Shown: piece by piece, positions 62,791 to 64,000 of the stretch
Layout: each line of letters opens with the position of its first letter
Position numbering within the stretch: the first letter of the stretch is position 1
NCBI RefSeq assembly: GCF_002102185.1
Contig: NZ_LQOW01000024.1
Coordinates: forward strand, 186,001-250,000
DNA length: 64,000 nucleotides
Direction of reading: 5' to 3'
Source: Mycobacterium fragae
GTDB taxonomy: Bacteria > Actinomycetota > Actinomycetes > Mycobacteriales > Mycobacteriaceae
Notes under the pieces: generated by a model
Told to the model about the DNA's origin: nothing
The model's input: the letters and a program-made list of their open reading frames with translations, nothing else
The model's database searches: none
Position numbers and translations under genes: made by a program

Positions 62791-63531
62791 ATGAAAGCAG
62801 CGCAAACGAGCAAAAGAGTCGCCGTGGTCACCGGCGCCAGCTCCGGAATCGGCGAGGCGACCGCGAAAATCCTTGCCGCCCAAGGCTTTCACTTGGTTGC
62901 GGTGGCGCGCCGGGCAGAGCGGATCGCCGCGCTGGCCGACGAGATCGGCGGCACCGCGGTGGTCGCCGATGTGACCGACGACACAGCGGTGGACGAGCTG
63001 GCACGTGGGCTGGAGCGGGTAGATGTGCTGGTCAACAACGCCGGCGGCGCCAAGGGGCTGGAGTCGGTGGCCGACGCCGACCTGGAGCACTGGCGCTGGA
63101 TGTGGGAGACCAATGTGCTGGGCACCCTGCGGGTGACCCGGGCGCTACTGCCCAAGCTGATCGAATCCGGCGACGGGCTGATCGTCACCATCACCTCAGT
63201 GGCGGCGTTGGAGGTGTACGACGGCGGCTCGGGCTACACCTCGGCCAAACACGCACAAGGGGCGCTGCATCGCACCCTGCGCGGCGAGCTGCTTGGAAAA
63301 CCGGTGCGGCTCACCGAGATTGCGCCGGGGGCAGTCGAAACCGAGTTCTCCTTGGTCCGGTTCGGCGGCGACCAGCAACGCGCCGACGCCGTCTATGCGG
63401 GCATGACGCCGCTGGTGGCCGAGGACATCGCGGAGGTGATCGGGTTCGTGGCGTCCAGGCCGCCGCACGTCAACCTCGACCAGATCGTCATCCGGCCGCG
63501 CGATCAGGCCACCGCTAGCCGCCGGGTCTAG
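62791..63531 (+). CDS. Short-chain dehydrogenase/reductase (Rv0484c-like)
   Basis: 246 aa classical SDR. The cofactor motif is [14 protein letters not shown], the NNAG strand is [11 protein letters not shown], and the catalytic set is Ser in [10 protein letters not shown] with YTSAK as YxxxK. The overall sequence is near the 3-ketoacyl/serine dehydrogenase (YdfG) type. Substrate unknown. It is divergent from the ROK regulator and convergent with lprQ, whose stop it overlaps by 17 bases. Confidence 0.92.
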   Translation: MKAAQTSKRVAVVTGASSGIGEATAKILAAQGFHLVAVARRAERIAALADEIGGTAVVADVTDDTAVDELARGLERVDVLVNNAGGAKGLESVADADLEHWRWMWETNVLGTLRVTRALLPKLIESGDGLIVTITSVAALEVYDGGSGYTSAKHAQGALHRTLRGELLGKPVRLTEIAPGAVETEFSLVRFGGDQQRADAVYAGMTPLVAEDIAEVIGFVASRPPHVNLDQIVIRPRDQATASRRV

Positions 63532-64000
63532 GCCGCGTCGTCGTGGTCGGGGTGCCCGACAACGTCGGCGCGTTGCTCGGGGTGGCGGGCGCGCTGCGCG
63601 GCATCGACGCCGGCGAGGGCTTGGTCCCGTTGGGCGGCGGCAGCGCCGACATCGACACCCAGGTGTCCCAGTCCACCGCCCAGTCCCAGATGTCGCCGTC
63701 GGCGTAGGACAACTCGATCCGGCTGCCGGTCACCTCGACCGGGTCGCCGTAGATCGCGCTGTTGAAGTACTGCTGGGCGTCGGCCGTCGACAGGTTCACA
63801 CAACCGTTGGTGACGTTGCTATTGCCTTGCGCGCCAGCACTTGCCGGGTTGGCGTGGATGAATTCACCGTTGTTGGAAATGCGCACGGCCCAGCGCTCGT
63901 GGATGTTGCTGTAACCGGCGGCGGGGTTGGACATGTAGAAGTCGGCGTATTTCTCGCTGACCACGTGGATGCCGTTGCGGGTGACGTTGCGCGCCTGGTC
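63515..64000 (-). CDS. lprQ: L,D-transpeptidase LprQ, 3' part only
   Basis: Only the C-terminal 161 residues are inside the window; the gene continues past the right edge, so no start is given. The YkuD catalytic signature is complete: the histidine in [10 protein letters not shown] and the nucleophilic cysteine in [12 protein letters not shown] Pro/Thr-rich tail follows ([12 protein letters not shown]). The enzyme forms 3-3 peptidoglycan cross-links in the periplasm. Identity with Rv0483 (lprQ) rests on this domain plus its neighbour Rv0484c; the lipobox would be in the missing part. Confidence 0.9.
   Translation of the reverse strand, partial: DQARNVTRNGIHVVSEKYADFYMSNPAAGYSNIHERWAVRISNNGEFIHANPASAGAQGNSNVTNGCVNLSTADAQQYFNSAIYGDPVEVTGSRIELSYADGDIWDWAVDWDTWVSMSALPPPNGTKPSPASMPRSAPATPSNAPTLSGTPTTTTRPRPGG

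Noticed and set aside
1..64000. tRNA, rRNA or riboswitch genes
   Set aside because: No cloverleaf, rRNA-like stretch or recognised riboswitch aptamer was seen. A covariance-model search would be needed to exclude small RNAs.

Overview
This window is a chromosomal segment from a Mycobacterium, most likely a slow grower. The evidence is high G+C, mycolate genes (a HadD-like dehydratase and a cyclopropane-synthase-family methyltransferase), mycothiol synthesis (mshA), senX3-regX3, and an almost unbroken run of genes that I recognise as the M. tuberculosis Rv0483-Rv0537c block, here lying in the opposite orientation. I cannot name the species from the sequence. There are no tRNA or rRNA genes, insertion sequences or CRISPR arrays.

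Layout. 1-4.9 kb: a frameshifted membrane protein, a sugar epimerase, methylthioadenosine phosphorylase, menA and small proteins. 4.9-12.1 kb: a MinD-like ATPase, the System II cytochrome c maturation set (ccsB, resB, ccdA, TlpA-like thioredoxin), a histidine phosphatase and hemL. 12.2-22.2 kb: a more variable stretch with two deazaflavin-type proteins, a methyltransferase, an amino acid permease, a TetR/MpaB pair, a Tat-exported esterase, an OafA-like acyltransferase and small membrane proteins. 22.2-27.5 kb: the haem operon hemA-hemC-hemD-hemB plus a glutaredoxin-like protein.

27.5-38.4 kb is the unusual part. Where M. tuberculosis has mmpS2/mmpL2 (between the glutaredoxin-like gene and serB1), this genome carries about 11 kb of co-directional type VII secretion (ESX) genes: an EspC-like protein, a 793-aa coiled-coil substrate, a lipoprotein, a proline-rich membrane protein, an Rv3899c-like protein, a Gly/Gln/Pro-rich protein, EsxF-like and EsxE-like WXG100 proteins, a CpnT-like channel/toxin and a small downstream gene. 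The CpnT-like protein keeps the N-terminal channel-forming region, but its C-terminus does not look like the NAD glycohydrolase TNT. The downstream gene does not look like the TNT antitoxin Rv3902c. I read this as a second, exchanged toxin-immunity cassette on a CpnT chassis.

38.5-53.9 kb returns to the conserved order: serB1, hadD, the mycolate methyltransferase, acyltransferase, SDR, bS22-type miniprotein, excisionase-like HTH protein, proC, thioesterase, TIM-barrel protein, membrane protein, ppx, a Cys-rich protein, and a FadR-type regulator divergent from a four-gene operon with a GMC oxidoreductase. 53.8-56.6 kb holds two more MpaB-family oxygenases around a TetR gene. 56.6-64 kb: regX3-senX3, gpm1, YbjN, mshA, a ROK regulator, an SDR and the 3' part of the L,D-transpeptidase lprQ, which runs off the right edge.

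Many junctions are ATGA, GTGA or TGATG overlaps, so translational coupling is common here. Comparisons with M. tuberculosis are from memory; no database search was run.
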